DNA of 64,000 bases from assembly GCA_964530625.1 (NCBI GenBank), contig CAZHAK010000001.1, positions 248,001 through 312,000 on the forward strand, written 5' to 3'. Below, piece after piece: positions 15,707 through 25,669 of this stretch (its first letter is position 1; every line of letters begins with the position of its first letter). This DNA is from JABWCQ01 sp964530625. Its GTDB lineage: Bacteria; Electryoneota; RPQS01. Both the position numbers and the translations under genes were made by a program. Under the pieces are notes generated by a model. It made no database searches, was not told the origin of the DNA, and saw nothing but the letters and a program-made list of their open reading frames with translations.

Positions 15707-18700
15707 ATGGGAAATCCCAATACGTTTTGGAAGGGGCTCTTGGCATGTGCAGTGCTGATGGCGATGGTGAGCGTGGCTTTCGCGGTCACGGAGGCGGATG
15801 TGGTTCGGCTTAAGAATAAGGTCGCGCAAGGGCAGCTACTCACGGAAGAAGAAACGCACATGGCGATGAAAGCCGAGGGTCTTTTCGGCAGCCGGATTCT
15901 GGAGCCGCAGGGACTCGAAAGTCCTCGGCAACCGAACAATCCGCTGGACGAGTACCAGTTCTCAACGGTACCATATGCGTGGATAGATATTACCGGGACC
16001 GGCACACCCGCCGGAATCACTGGAGATGACCAAAATGTCGGCCCGTGGAACCTCGGTTTTACATTTACGTTTTTTAATCAGTCTTACACATCGGTCAGAA
16101 TGTGTGCGAATGGCTGGGCGTCGTTCACAAGTACCACGGGAGAGTATTTCAATGGCGCCATTCCGTCTACTGCGACTCCCAACAATGCTTTGTACCCCTT
16201 TTGGGATGACTTGTATCCTCCTTCGGGCGGACAGTTTTACTACTTTGCGGATGCGGCGAATCAGCGCTTCATTATGAGTTGGATAAATGTGCCGCATATC
16301 GGATCCACGACTGAGTTGTATACATTTCAGATTGTACTGTATACAAACGGGGATATTCGCTACAATTATTTGCTGATTCCGACAGGTGGAGTTTATGGGA
16401 ATACGACCTGCACGGTTGGAATTGAGAATCCGGGCGGAACGGAAGCACTGCAAATTTGCTTTAATGGCGCGGGCACGTTACCGACAAGTGAGACTTCAAT
16501 TCTGATTTCTCAACCGGACGGTGTACCGGTTGCACCGACGGGAATGACGGTTTCGAATACGGCTGGCGGCGTGGTTGTAAACTGGGTAAACCCGACGCAA
16601 GACACCAACGGCAATCCGGTGACACCGGATCATGTCGAAGTCTGGCGCGGCGTCACAGGTGCGCAGATCTTAGTTGCGTCATTACCATCCGGAACAACAA
16701 CTTACACGCACGCCACTCCTTCAGACAGCACTCGTGTGTACGCGGTACGCGCCTGCAGTCCGACATTCTGCGGAGCATATGCATCTGCGACGGTACCTGT
16801 TCCTCTGGCTCCAACGAGCGTCGTTGGCACGCCGGGCGCGAACAACGTCGTTATCACATGGGTAAATCCAACGCAGAACAACCAGGGCGGTCCTGCGAAT
16901 GTCACCGGCGCTCAGATTTGGCAAGGACAAGCGGGCACGGGCACGTTAGTAGGAACCGTTGGGCAGGGGATTCAGACATTTAATGTGACAGGCCTGCAGA
17001 GCGGAAATTATACATTTAGCGTACGCGCACTTTCATACGTATTCTCCGGCGCAAGCGCGGGTATTGGCGTGGTCGTCGGAAATCCTTCCTACTTTAGCGA
17101 TTTTGAAGCTGATAATGGCGACCTGATTACGCAAGGGGGATGGGAATGGGGAACACCGAGCGGAGTTGGACCTGCCAGTGCACACAGCGGTACGAACTGC
17201 TGGGGAACTCAGATTGGCGCGAACTACGCTAATAACGCATGTTACTATTTGGATATTGATCAGGAACTCACCGTTGGATCGGACGCAGCCACACTAGAAT
17301 TTTTCATGTGGCAGAACTGCGAAAATTTCTGGGACGGAATGAATATCAAAGTCAGCACGGACGACGGCGCCACGTGGGAAATAGTTCAGAACGTTTCTCC
17401 GGTTTACAACGAAGACGCGATGAACGGAAACACGACATGCCATGAAGACGAAGTTGCATGGAGTGGCAATCAATCCGCCGCCGGTTGGAGAGCGATGACG
17501 GTTCAGCTGGGCGCATATGTCGGCACGACCCCGATTATCCGTTTTAGTTTCGGGTCTGATGGATCGGTGCCGTATCCCGGGTTTTATATAGACGATGTGA
17601 TATTGTGGGGTTTTGGCGAACCTGAGTTCGCTTCGGTATCCGGAACCGTATCGCTCGACGGCGGCGCGGGCACGCTTACGTCGGTTTCGGTTCGCGCGAA
17701 TGGTGTCGGCAATCCACAGACAAATCCAGCGGGCAACGGCACGTATACATTACAAAACGTGCTAACAGGCAATCGGCGCATTACCGGGCTGCTTGCGGGT
17801 TATCACGATGCCGTGCAAGATATCGTATTAACTGATGCCGGAGCCACTGGCGTGAATTTGACACTTGTTCGTCTCGATCCGCCGGTGCCGACCAACCTGA
17901 TCGGATCAGCGTCGAATGAAACAGGTCTCGTGACACTCGATTGGGATGACTCTCCCGATCCATTAGTGGATGATTATCCGGTGTATCGTCGTTTGCAAGG
18001 CGAGCAAACTTGGGCGCTGACAGGTGTCGCGACATCGTCTGCCTATTCAGAGACATTGGCGGGTCCGGGCATCTATCAGTACGCAGTTTCCGCTCGCGAC
18101 AATGGCGTTTCGACACCCGTTGAATCAGCCTTGACGGGTGCGGTCAATGTGCTCTATGGAGAATTGCCGGTCACGTCAATTGGCGCGAGCGGCAATTATG
18201 ATGATCGTATCCGCTTGAATTGGCTTGAGCCGGGCATCTTAGAGGGAACCGAAATTGGTTACGATGACGGCACCTCCGAGACGTGGTACCGTGTTAACAC
18301 GCCTAACGGTCCGAACGACTACTTCTGTGTTCGCATGTCGCCGCCGAATGACGCAACTTATCCTTTAATGCTCTACGCAGCGACCGTATTCATGGAACGC
18401 AGTGATCCTCTGCCGTGGGTGGCGCTTTGCCCGCCGAATGCTTCCAACACCGGCGCCGATATTAACAATCCTCTCTATGAGTGGACAAACATTGGCGCAG
18501 ACAGCACTCCGGGTTGGCTGTTTGCCGAGACCGATGGCTCGGTATTTTTGGCCGAGCAGGGTGACTTCTATATAGTGATTCAATTCCCGCCGGGCGGAAC
18601 CGGGCCGGGTTGCGGCTCTGATAATAGCGCGCCGGATAACCGTTCCTATTGGACGAACTCCTATCCGACGTGGAATCCTTGGACAGCTAACGACTGGATG

Positions 18701-21700
18701 ATGCGTGCTTGGGTTGGTGGCCCGCCGCCTCAGGGTTTGGCGGGCGGCAGCGATAGCCGCTTTGAACTGGTCGCGATTGACGGACGTGGCGGCTATGCTG
18801 AAGACCGCATACCGAGCAACGCGATCATCACTCCGACTTTGGATCTCAACAGCAGCAAGAAAGTGGCGCTTGCCCGCGAGGAGTATGACTCTGGCGTTGG
18901 CTTCCAGCATCCGCTTGATCAATGGTTCCCGCCTCATAGTCGTGCACCGGAAGTCATGCTGCGCCGTGAAGGTCGCAGAACTCTTGACGAGGCGATTAGC
19001 TATCACATTTATCGGGACAATGTTCAAATTGACACAGTGATTTTCCCGACGACGACGTACTTTGACATTGGTCGTCCTGAAAATACGCTATACGATTATC
19101 ATGTCACAGTCTTCTATGACAATGGCCAAGAATCCGGCCCATCTCCGGTTGTGACGGTAATGTGTAATATGCCTCCAGGCGCACCGCCGACTCTTGATGG
19201 TACACCGAGCGGCACGACCGACATGATTCTCACTTGGACTGCTCCGACGACGAATGACGACGGAACCCCGCTGGTTGATCTTGCCGGCTACAACGTGTAT
19301 CGCTCAGGAGAATTTATTGGAACAACCGCCCCAGGAGTAATGACGTTTACGGATACTCCTGCCAATCCTGCCTTTTTCTACACATGGACAGTGACAGCCA
19401 TTGACGAAGTCCCCAACGAATCCGATCCGTCTCTTGGTTTCACGGCGGCCGTGGTCAGTCCTTGGGAAGTTGTGGACTATGAGTGGATAGACATTACTGC
19501 AAACGGTCAGAACCTTAATCTCACTGACGACTCTAACTCGGGACTTATGCCGTTGCCATGGGATTTTGAATTCTACGGAACAACTTACACGCAATTCAGT
19601 GTATGTTCAAATGGCTGGGTGTCTTTTACCAGCACCTCGCCCAGCCGCTTTAACGGTGCGATTCCTAATCCCGTTGAACCCAATGCAGTTGTTTACCCGT
19701 TTTGGGACGATTTAAATCCGTCCAATGCCGGTGAAATTTATGTGCTGAATGACGTCAACAATGATCGCCTTATTGTTTCATTTGTAGACGTTCCGCATTT
19801 TAGTTTCCCAGCCGATATCTACACGCTGCAAGTCATCCTTGAACCGCCGTCGGCGATTACGTTCCAGTACCAGCTTGTTGCCAGCGCAGCCAGCGCAACC
19901 ATCGGTGTAGAAAACGGTACTGGCACCGAGGCGATCATGCTGTGGAATAATGGCGTGAGCGATTTCGGATGGACTCCAGCCAACGAAACGGCCGTTGCGT
20001 TCTTTGCGCCGGAGCCGACCTATGGTCCTCTTTCCGGAACAGTGACGCTCGACGGTGGCGTTGGCGTGGTCACGAATGCCCTTGTCCGTGCAAGCGGTCG
20101 TGGCACTCCGACAACTAACCCCGATGCACAGGGCAACTACTCGTTTGCACAAGTTGCCACAGGCAACCGTACGGTCACCGGCAGTCTTGCCGGATACAAT
20201 ACGACAGTAGTTCCGGTGATTGGTCATTCGGAAGGCGGCACGACAGGCGTGAACATAACACTCGTTCGCGCAAATCCACCGGTGCCGACTGGCTTAGCGG
20301 GCAGTGTCAACAGCACGACAGGTTTGGTGACATTGACATGGACGGCTTCCACGGATCCGTTAGTGGATGTCTATCCGGTCTATCGCCGTTTGCAAGGTGA
20401 GGAAGATTGGGTCTTGCAGGGAACTCCTGCTGCCAGTCCCTACACGCAAACACTCCCTGCGGCTGGAATCTATCAATATGCGATAGCCGCACGTGACAAC
20501 GGGGTATCCACTCCGGTGGAATCTGATGTGTCGGCCCCGGTGACCGTGCTCTACGGCGCCTTACCGCCGACAGGATTATCGGCAAACGGCAATTTCGATG
20601 ACCGGATCGTCCTAAACTGGTTTGCACCCGGCACGCCGCCCGAGATTGAAGTATCATATGACAGCGTAGATGTTGACTCGACATGCGTCGAGGATGGTCT
20701 TGGCTTCAATGCCCAATTCCCGTTTGGGTGGTTCGCTGCGCACTACCAGGGCAACGGTCCGATTACGATCAATCGTGTCAAGACGCGCCATTGGCCGAAT
20801 TCCACTCCCGGATGCGCAGTTCAAATGGGTGTGTTTGAGGATGATGGGACAGGGCAGCCCTCTTTAACTCCGCTTGGCGCCACAGATTGGACCATTACAA
20901 ATCCGACGGCATGGCAGGATGTAGAACTCACGACGCCGGTGACCGTAAACAGCGGCTCGTTCTTCGTCGGAATCCGCCAAGTCACTTCACAGCGTGTAGA
21001 TATTGGCATGGACTTTTGTGCGGCTCCACAGCCAAACACATTTTTCTATGCCACGGAGTTGACAGGTCCGTGGGCAGACGTGGGAGCTGCCGGATTCCCG
21101 CAAGTACTCTGTATGCGTGCATTTGTCGTCGGCGACATGGGAGCCGGACTCGTAGCACTCGATCCCACACCTGTTCATCGGAATTCCGATTCAAACAGGG
21201 GGAATTTGTCTGCGTCGGCCAACCTCATTTCAACAAACAACAGCGTCACAGTTGAAGACGTCAAGGGAGGCAGTGCTGCGGCAAAGAAATCCTCAGAAAA
21301 AGACGCCTCGACGACTTCGCCGATGGTTTTTGCGCCGCGGCCAACTCAGGGATTCAATGGCGCATCTCTGCGCGCTATCCAAACAGAGTCTCGCACGGCA
21401 AGAGATCGTCAGCCCGGCAGTCTCGATGATATCCTCTACTATATTGTGTATCGCGACAATGTGGACATCGGTCATCCAACGACCGAGACTTATACCGATC
21501 TTGGGCGGACGGAAAACGTTTTCTATACGTACACGGTTCTGGCACACTATGACAACAATGAGAATTCAGTACGTGACACAATAGTTGCTCGCTGCAACAT
21601 GGCTCCGGCGGCGCCGACAGCTTTGGTTGCAAATTCTCTCGGCACAACTCAGATGGCGCTGGCCTGGGTGGCTCCGACGACCAATGGTGATGGCACACCG

Positions 21701-23296
21701 TTGGTTGACCTTGCCGGGTATCGCATTCTGCGAGACGGCACTCAAATCGGCACGACGGCGGCGGGTGTGACCACATACATTGACACACCTCCGGACAATC
21801 AGACTTTCTATACGTGGACAGTCCGAGCGGTGGATGAAGTACCCAACGTTTCGAATCCGTCGAACAATGCGATTGGTGCGATCGTGAGTCCATGGGAAGT
21901 CGTGGATTATGACTGGGTGGATATCACAGGAGTGGGTACGCCCGCAGGTATCGTCAATGATGATCACAATGTTGGTCCATTTCCGCTTGGGTTCACCTAT
22001 ACATTCTTCGGCAACGACTACAACAGCGTTCGCATGTGCTCCAACGGATTTGCGTCCTTCACGAGCACATCAGCAGCTTGGACGAATGCCGCCATTCCGA
22101 CGGCAAGCGAGCCGAATAATGGTCTGTTTGTTTTCTGGGATGACATGTTTCCTCCGACGGGTCAGTTCATGTACTATCAGGATACCGCCAACGATCGCTT
22201 CATCATGAGCTGGATAGGTGTCCCGCATATTCAGAATCCTGCAGCACTTTATACGTTTCAGATAATAATCGAAGAATCCGGCGGCATCATTTACAACTAC
22301 CATACGGTAGCGACAGCCACTCCGGGTGCGACATCTGTATCGATCGGTGTGGAAAATGCTACAGGCACGGAAGGACTTCAGTTGTTGTTCAACGGCGCGG
22401 GCCCCTTCACACCTGCCAATCAGACCGCGGTTGCCTTCTGGGCCGGACCGTCCGGTTCAGTGACGGGTTTGATTCGTGAGTTCCAAACCAACTTCCCGAT
22501 TGCGGGCGCGGAAATTACCGCCGATGAAGCTCCGGGCGAACTTGCGTTGACAGACGTACAAGGCAATTACACACTCGGTCTAGAACCCGGCACTTACACA
22601 GTTCGAGTGCACAAACAGGGCTATTGTGACCACGTGTTCGAAGACGTACAGGTAGAAGACGGTGGATCGACTACTCGCAGTACCAACCTTCGTCAGCCGA
22701 ACGCAACCTTTAACGTGACATCGTTGAATATTTTCACGCAAACCGGCCAAGACGCCGTAGGCAGTTTCACTATTGAGAATTCTGCTCCTGCACAGTGCGC
22801 GGTTGAATATAGTATTACCACGAATCAGGCATGGTTAACGGTCATGCCTGCTACCGGTAGTGTTGCTACAAACAGCTCTCAAGTGATTACCGTGAACGGC
22901 GCGACGGCAGCCTTCCCTGCGGGCGATTACGTGGCGGTTATTACCGTGAATCACAACGATAACGGTAGTCCGCAAGTGATTCCAGTCACGGTCACGGTCG
23001 CGCTGTCGACCGACAACAATGTCGAGATCCCGACACAGTTCGCGCTCTTGGCGAGTTATCCGAATCCGTTTAATGCCACGACGGCCTTGAACTTCGACGT
23101 GCCGAATGAATCGCTGGTGCAAATCACGATTTACAATGTGACGGGCCAGGAAGTGGCGCGTCCGGTCAACTCCGTGGTTCCCGCGGGACATCACAGAGTT
23201 CTCTACACCGCGGACAATTTGCCGACGGGTATGTATCTCGTGAAAATGACGGCAGGTAGTTTCAACGCAATCCAAAAGATGGTGCTGTTGAAGTAA
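15707..23296 (+). CDS. 2529-residue secreted multidomain protein with type IX secretion tail
   Basis: After a signal peptide (cleavage after VSVAFA, about residue 26) the protein is a chain of surface modules. A beta-rich 180-residue unit occurs three times (about 88-275, 1258-1435, 2067-2245), each with the words CSNGW/F.SFTST and PFWDD. Three carboxypeptidase-regulatory-like domains start at 645, 1443 and about 2249. Fibronectin-III domains with VYRRLQGE and YRDNV lie between them. Two low-complexity basic/serine linkers lie at about 1050-1100 and 1840-1905. A BACON-like domain at 2335-2430 precedes the tail YPNPFNATTALNFDVP...MVLLK. It is probably exported by a type IX system and attached to the surface, as an adhesin or a polymer-binding protein. 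No catalytic motif was found. Confidence 0.85.
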   Translation: MGNPNTFWKGLLACAVLMAMVSVAFAVTEADVVRLKNKVAQGQLLTEEETHMAMKAEGLFGSRILEPQGLESPRQPNNPLDEYQFSTVPYAWIDITGTGTPAGITGDDQNVGPWNLGFTFTFFNQSYTSVRMCANGWASFTSTTGEYFNGAIPSTATPNNALYPFWDDLYPPSGGQFYYFADAANQRFIMSWINVPHIGSTTELYTFQIVLYTNGDIRYNYLLIPTGGVYGNTTCTVGIENPGGTEALQICFNGAGTLPTSETSILISQPDGVPVAPTGMTVSNTAGGVVVNWVNPTQDTNGNPVTPDHVEVWRGVTGAQILVASLPSGTTTYTHATPSDSTRVYAVRACSPTFCGAYASATVPVPLAPTSVVGTPGANNVVITWVNPTQNNQGGPANVTGAQIWQGQAGTGTLVGTVGQGIQTFNVTGLQSGNYTFSVRALSYVFSGASAGIGVVVGNPSYFSDFEADNGDLITQGGWEWGTPSGVGPASAHSGTNCWGTQIGANYANNACYYLDIDQELTVGSDAATLEFFMWQNCENFWDGMNIKVSTDDGATWEIVQNVSPVYNEDAMNGNTTCHEDEVAWSGNQSAAGWRAMTVQLGAYVGTTPIIRFSFGSDGSVPYPGFYIDDVILWGFGEPEFASVSGTVSLDGGAGTLTSVSVRANGVGNPQTNPAGNGTYTLQNVLTGNRRITGLLAGYHDAVQDIVLTDAGATGVNLTLVRLDPPVPTNLIGSASNETGLVTLDWDDSPDPLVDDYPVYRRLQGEQTWALTGVATSSAYSETLAGPGIYQYAVSARDNGVSTPVESALTGAVNVLYGELPVTSIGASGNYDDRIRLNWLEPGILEGTEIGYDDGTSETWYRVNTPNGPNDYFCVRMSPPNDATYPLMLYAATVFMERSDPLPWVALCPPNASNTGADINNPLYEWTNIGADSTPGWLFAETDGSVFLAEQGDFYIVIQFPPGGTGPGCGSDNSAPDNRSYWTNSYPTWNPWTANDWMMRAWVGGPPPQGLAGGSDSRFELVAIDGRGGYAEDRIPSNAIITPTLDLNSSKKVALAREEYDSGVGFQHPLDQWFPPHSRAPEVMLRREGRRTLDEAISYHIYRDNVQIDTVIFPTTTYFDIGRPENTLYDYHVTVFYDNGQESGPSPVVTVMCNMPPGAPPTLDGTPSGTTDMILTWTAPTTNDDGTPLVDLAGYNVYRSGEFIGTTAPGVMTFTDTPANPAFFYTWTVTAIDEVPNESDPSLGFTAAVVSPWEVVDYEWIDITANGQNLNLTDDSNSGLMPLPWDFEFYGTTYTQFSVCSNGWVSFTSTSPSRFNGAIPNPVEPNAVVYPFWDDLNPSNAGEIYVLNDVNNDRLIVSFVDVPHFSFPADIYTLQVILEPPSAITFQYQLVASAASATIGVENGTGTEAIMLWNNGVSDFGWTPANETAVAFFAPEPTYGPLSGTVTLDGGVGVVTNALVRASGRGTPTTNPDAQGNYSFAQVATGNRTVTGSLAGYNTTVVPVIGHSEGGTTGVNITLVRANPPVPTGLAGSVNSTTGLVTLTWTASTDPLVDVYPVYRRLQGEEDWVLQGTPAASPYTQTLPAAGIYQYAIAARDNGVSTPVESDVSAPVTVLYGALPPTGLSANGNFDDRIVLNWFAPGTPPEIEVSYDSVDVDSTCVEDGLGFNAQFPFGWFAAHYQGNGPITINRVKTRHWPNSTPGCAVQMGVFEDDGTGQPSLTPLGATDWTITNPTAWQDVELTTPVTVNSGSFFVGIRQVTSQRVDIGMDFCAAPQPNTFFYATELTGPWADVGAAGFPQVLCMRAFVVGDMGAGLVALDPTPVHRNSDSNRGNLSASANLISTNNSVTVEDVKGGSAAAKKSSEKDASTTSPMVFAPRPTQGFNGASLRAIQTESRTARDRQPGSLDDILYYIVYRDNVDIGHPTTETYTDLGRTENVFYTYTVLAHYDNNENSVRDTIVARCNMAPAAPTALVANSLGTTQMALAWVAPTTNGDGTPLVDLAGYRILRDGTQIGTTAAGVTTYIDTPPDNQTFYTWTVRAVDEVPNVSNPSNNAIGAIVSPWEVVDYDWVDITGVGTPAGIVNDDHNVGPFPLGFTYTFFGNDYNSVRMCSNGFASFTSTSAAWTNAAIPTASEPNNGLFVFWDDMFPPTGQFMYYQDTANDRFIMSWIGVPHIQNPAALYTFQIIIEESGGIIYNYHTVATATPGATSVSIGVENATGTEGLQLLFNGAGPFTPANQTAVAFWAGPSGSVTGLIREFQTNFPIAGAEITADEAPGELALTDVQGNYTLGLEPGTYTVRVHKQGYCDHVFEDVQVEDGGSTTRSTNLRQPNATFNVTSLNIFTQTGQDAVGSFTIENSAPAQCAVEYSITTNQAWLTVMPATGSVATNSSQVITVNGATAAFPAGDYVAVITVNHNDNGSPQVIPVTVTVALSTDNNVEIPTQFALLASYPNPFNATTALNFDVPNESLVQITIYNVTGQEVARPVNSVVPAGHHRVLYTADNLPTGMYLVKMTAGSFNAIQKMVLLK
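17639..20032 (+). repeat. first copy of the internal duplication
   Basis: This block of 2394 bases (798 residues) runs from SGTVSLDGG to just before SGTVTLDGG. It contains one regulatory-like domain, fibronectin-III units, a linker, and the second beta-rich unit. The next block repeats the same order. Confidence 0.75.
20033..22450 (+). repeat. second copy of the internal duplication
   Basis: This block of 2418 bases (806 residues) follows the first directly and matches it module by module. Examples are DPLVD.YPVYRRLQGE, TPLVDLAGY and SPWEVVDY.W.DIT. The protein copies are clearly divergent, so the duplication is old rather than a recent assembly-prone repeat. Confidence 0.75.
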
Positions 23297-23319
23297 CCTG
23301 AATCGCAGATCAAACATAA

Positions 23320-23349
23320 GAAGCCCCCGCTCGTTTGAGCGGGGGCTTC
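23320..23349. terminator. bidirectional terminator between convergent genes
   Basis: GAAGCCCCCGCTC (23320-23332) pairs perfectly with GAGCGGGGGCTTC (23337-23349) over 13 bases with loop GTTT. ACTTTTCT follows on the plus strand. It can also stop the minus-strand operon that ends at 23377. Confidence 0.85.
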
Positions 23350-23376
23350 ACTTTTCTCTGTATTGGCTAACTAAGC

Positions 23377-24948
23377 CTAAACGCTTGCCTCAACGGGCGT
23401 AAACAACGCCTTTCGATCAAAAGCGCTCTCAAACAAATCGCGTTTGCGCTCCGCTCCCCAAATGGAATACGTCAGCAACTGAGATTTATTAGGTGTCAAC
23501 TCAAACGTCACATTCTTCGAGTCAATTCGAACATTGAGAGCGCTCACCGCCGAGGCATGAGTGCGATCAAGTCCATCGGCGATACGTAGTATACCCGCAA
23601 GTTTCGATACGAGCGCTTGTTGTTGGCGCGGCAGATTCATAAAGTCCAGATGACTCTTGCGCGGCGGCGACTTGCGATGATAGCGGGCGACATGCGCGAT
23701 GATCTGCTGTTCGTAATCTGCGAATCCTAACAGTTGTGAATGGCGAATCAAGTAATACGAATGCTTATGATGGTCGGAATAAGAAATGAACAAGCCGATG
23801 TCATGCAAAAGCGACGCCGCTTCCAGAAGTTCACGTTCTATATCTCCCAGCGCGTGCAAAGCCGCCGTTTGATCAAAAATTGAAAGCGCGAGCTTGCTAA
23901 CATGTTCAGAATGAACTCGTTCATAGTTAAATTGCTGCGCCAGATGCATTACGCTGCGAAAACGCAGTCCTTCGTGCGAAAGAAACTGTTTGCGTTGAAA
24001 CGATCTCTCAATAGTGTCAAAGAGAATACCCTCGCGAAGTGAAAACTCTGAAATTGTCAGATTCTCAATCTCAAGTTCCTTCGCCACAGTCTCAAGCAGC
24101 AATGCTCCCGCCGCGATCACGTCAGCGCGACCTTCGTCAACACCCTTTAGTTTCGCGCGCCCCTCTGTGGTCTTCGCAGATAAAACGCGCTCCACGCTAT
24201 CATGCAACTCATTAGCAGAAAAGGAAATCCGATTCAGCCTGCCTGAAACTTGGGAACCGCGCTGGTGCATGATTATCCGTCCTATGCATTGCACCGTTCC
24301 GCTGCTGCCGACCGCCCACTCATACCCATGGTCAAACACATTGCGGCGAATCGGGTTCAAACTGAGCGTGCAAAACTTTCTGCACTCTGCAACGGACTTT
24401 GAGTCCGTTTTGCCGTCCGGAAAAAAAGCGCGCGACAATCGCACCGCACCGAGTTTAATACTGTTGTCATAAAGAATATCGTCACCAAGGCCGACGACAA
24501 ATTCTGTGCTGCCGCCGCCGATATCCACCATCAATGTCAGTCGCGAACCGGGGTCAACGGCTTTGCGAACGGCAAGATACGTCAAGCGTGCCTCTTCGTA
24601 TCCTGACGCAATTTCTATCTCCATGCCGAGATCTTTGCGCACCCGTTCGAGAAACATCTCGCGATTGCTCGCCTCACGCACGGCGCTTGTGGCCACGATT
24701 CTGAGTGCGGCTCCCGATGCCTTCGCGCGCATCTGAAAATCACGAAGCGTGCCAATAGCCTGTGTGATCGCCTGGTCAGTCAGCTCTCCGTGCGGCCCGA
24801 TGCCTGCGCCCAAGCGCACTCTGTCCCTGTCGTGATCAAGTACTTCAAATCCTCCCGTCTGCTGAATCACTCTTGCAATCAGCAAATGAATGGAGTTGGT
24901 GCCAAGATCAATGGCTGCGATTCGTTCAGGCTTCTTGCTGTTCGCCAT
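23377..24948 (-). CDS. ppx: exopolyphosphatase of the Ppx/GppA family
   Basis: The 523-residue protein begins with an ASKHA domain: AAIDLGTNSIHLLIA (phosphate-1), ATSAVREASNR, and MVDIGGGSTEFV (about 140), then AVGSSGTVQ and EGRADVIAAGA. The C-terminal third is an HD-type helical domain with ASLLHDIGLFISYSDHHKHS. Ppx removes terminal phosphate from polyphosphate, while GppA acts on pppGpp. The two cannot be separated surely by sequence. Its ATG overlaps the previous gene by 23 bases, so it is the last gene of the sixA-tmk-tmk-ppx run. SixA and Ppx together point to polyphosphate or phosphate signalling. Confidence 0.92.
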   Translation of the reverse strand: MANSKKPERIAAIDLGTNSIHLLIARVIQQTGGFEVLDHDRDRVRLGAGIGPHGELTDQAITQAIGTLRDFQMRAKASGAALRIVATSAVREASNREMFLERVRKDLGMEIEIASGYEEARLTYLAVRKAVDPGSRLTLMVDIGGGSTEFVVGLGDDILYDNSIKLGAVRLSRAFFPDGKTDSKSVAECRKFCTLSLNPIRRNVFDHGYEWAVGSSGTVQCIGRIIMHQRGSQVSGRLNRISFSANELHDSVERVLSAKTTEGRAKLKGVDEGRADVIAAGALLLETVAKELEIENLTISEFSLREGILFDTIERSFQRKQFLSHEGLRFRSVMHLAQQFNYERVHSEHVSKLALSIFDQTAALHALGDIERELLEAASLLHDIGLFISYSDHHKHSYYLIRHSQLLGFADYEQQIIAHVARYHRKSPPRKSHLDFMNLPRQQQALVSKLAGILRIADGLDRTHASAVSALNVRIDSKNVTFELTPNKSQLLTYSIWGAERKRDLFESAFDRKALFTPVEASV

Positions 24949-25669
24949 CCAGCACCCGCATGAAGCCTTGCTTCAATAGACGATTGACTTGATTGAATCC
25001 GCGCGACGCCGGAACCACTTCAAAACCGTATTCTTTAGCCATGCTGTCGAAAGCGGCCATTTTGCGTCGTTGATACTCGAGGAAACTGTCATAAAAATCT
25101 TCGCCGAGCCGCAAGTCCATTCCCGCTTCCCAATAGTCAAGCCCTTCCGGAGAATCTTCGACCCAATAATGCTCGTACAGGCGTTCGCTGTTCATCGTGC
25201 GCAGAATGAGATTTTCCAGACTTATCTTTAAATAGAACACTGCGTCAGGTCTAAGCGCGAATCCTAAGACGTGCCGGATCCATTCGGGATCGGCGCCGCG
25301 TACCGTCGCTCTCGCAATCAACGTGTAAATGTAGCGATCTGCTATCACAACAAAACCCGCGCGCAATGCGGGAATAATTTCATGTTCCAACCGGTCGGCA
25401 AAATCCGCGACGTACAACAAACAATATGTGTGAATGTTCAACGTGTGTCCGGCCTTCGCTTGATCTATCGTCTTCGTAAGTAGCGCTGACCTCGACAGTC
25501 CCGTTGTGACAACCGCATGACCGTTAATCTCAAGCCATTGCTGAAGTTCAGCGATCTGTGTTGAGCGGCCGACCCCGTCTGTACCTTCGACGACAATCAA
25601 TTTGCCTGCCAGCTCGCCCGGCTTCAAGTACGGCTGTCCATTGCCATAAAAATAGCGTGCCTTAGACAT
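24926..25669 (-). CDS. thymidylate-kinase-like P-loop protein with altered Walker A
   Basis: ATG 25669 follows GGAGGG at the right distance, so a longer upstream frame is rejected. The product has 247 residues. It has the thymidylate kinase fold: VEGTDGVGRSTQ in place of the P-loop, ADFADRLEHEIIPAL, and VVIADRYIYT with the DR(Y) motif. The Walker A lysine, normally essential for phosphate binding, is arginine here. The C-terminal half keeps AGMDLRLGEDFYDSFLEYQ, shared with its neighbour. It overlaps the upstream paralogue by eight bases and ppx by 23. It may be a subunit or a degenerate partner of that paralogue rather than a second dTMP kinase. Confidence 0.82.
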   Translation of the reverse strand: MSKARYFYGNGQPYLKPGELAGKLIVVEGTDGVGRSTQIAELQQWLEINGHAVVTTGLSRSALLTKTIDQAKAGHTLNIHTYCLLYVADFADRLEHEIIPALRAGFVVIADRYIYTLIARATVRGADPEWIRHVLGFALRPDAVFYLKISLENLILRTMNSERLYEHYWVEDSPEGLDYWEAGMDLRLGEDFYDSFLEYQRRKMAAFDSMAKEYGFEVVPASRGFNQVNRLLKQGFMRVLDGEQQEA

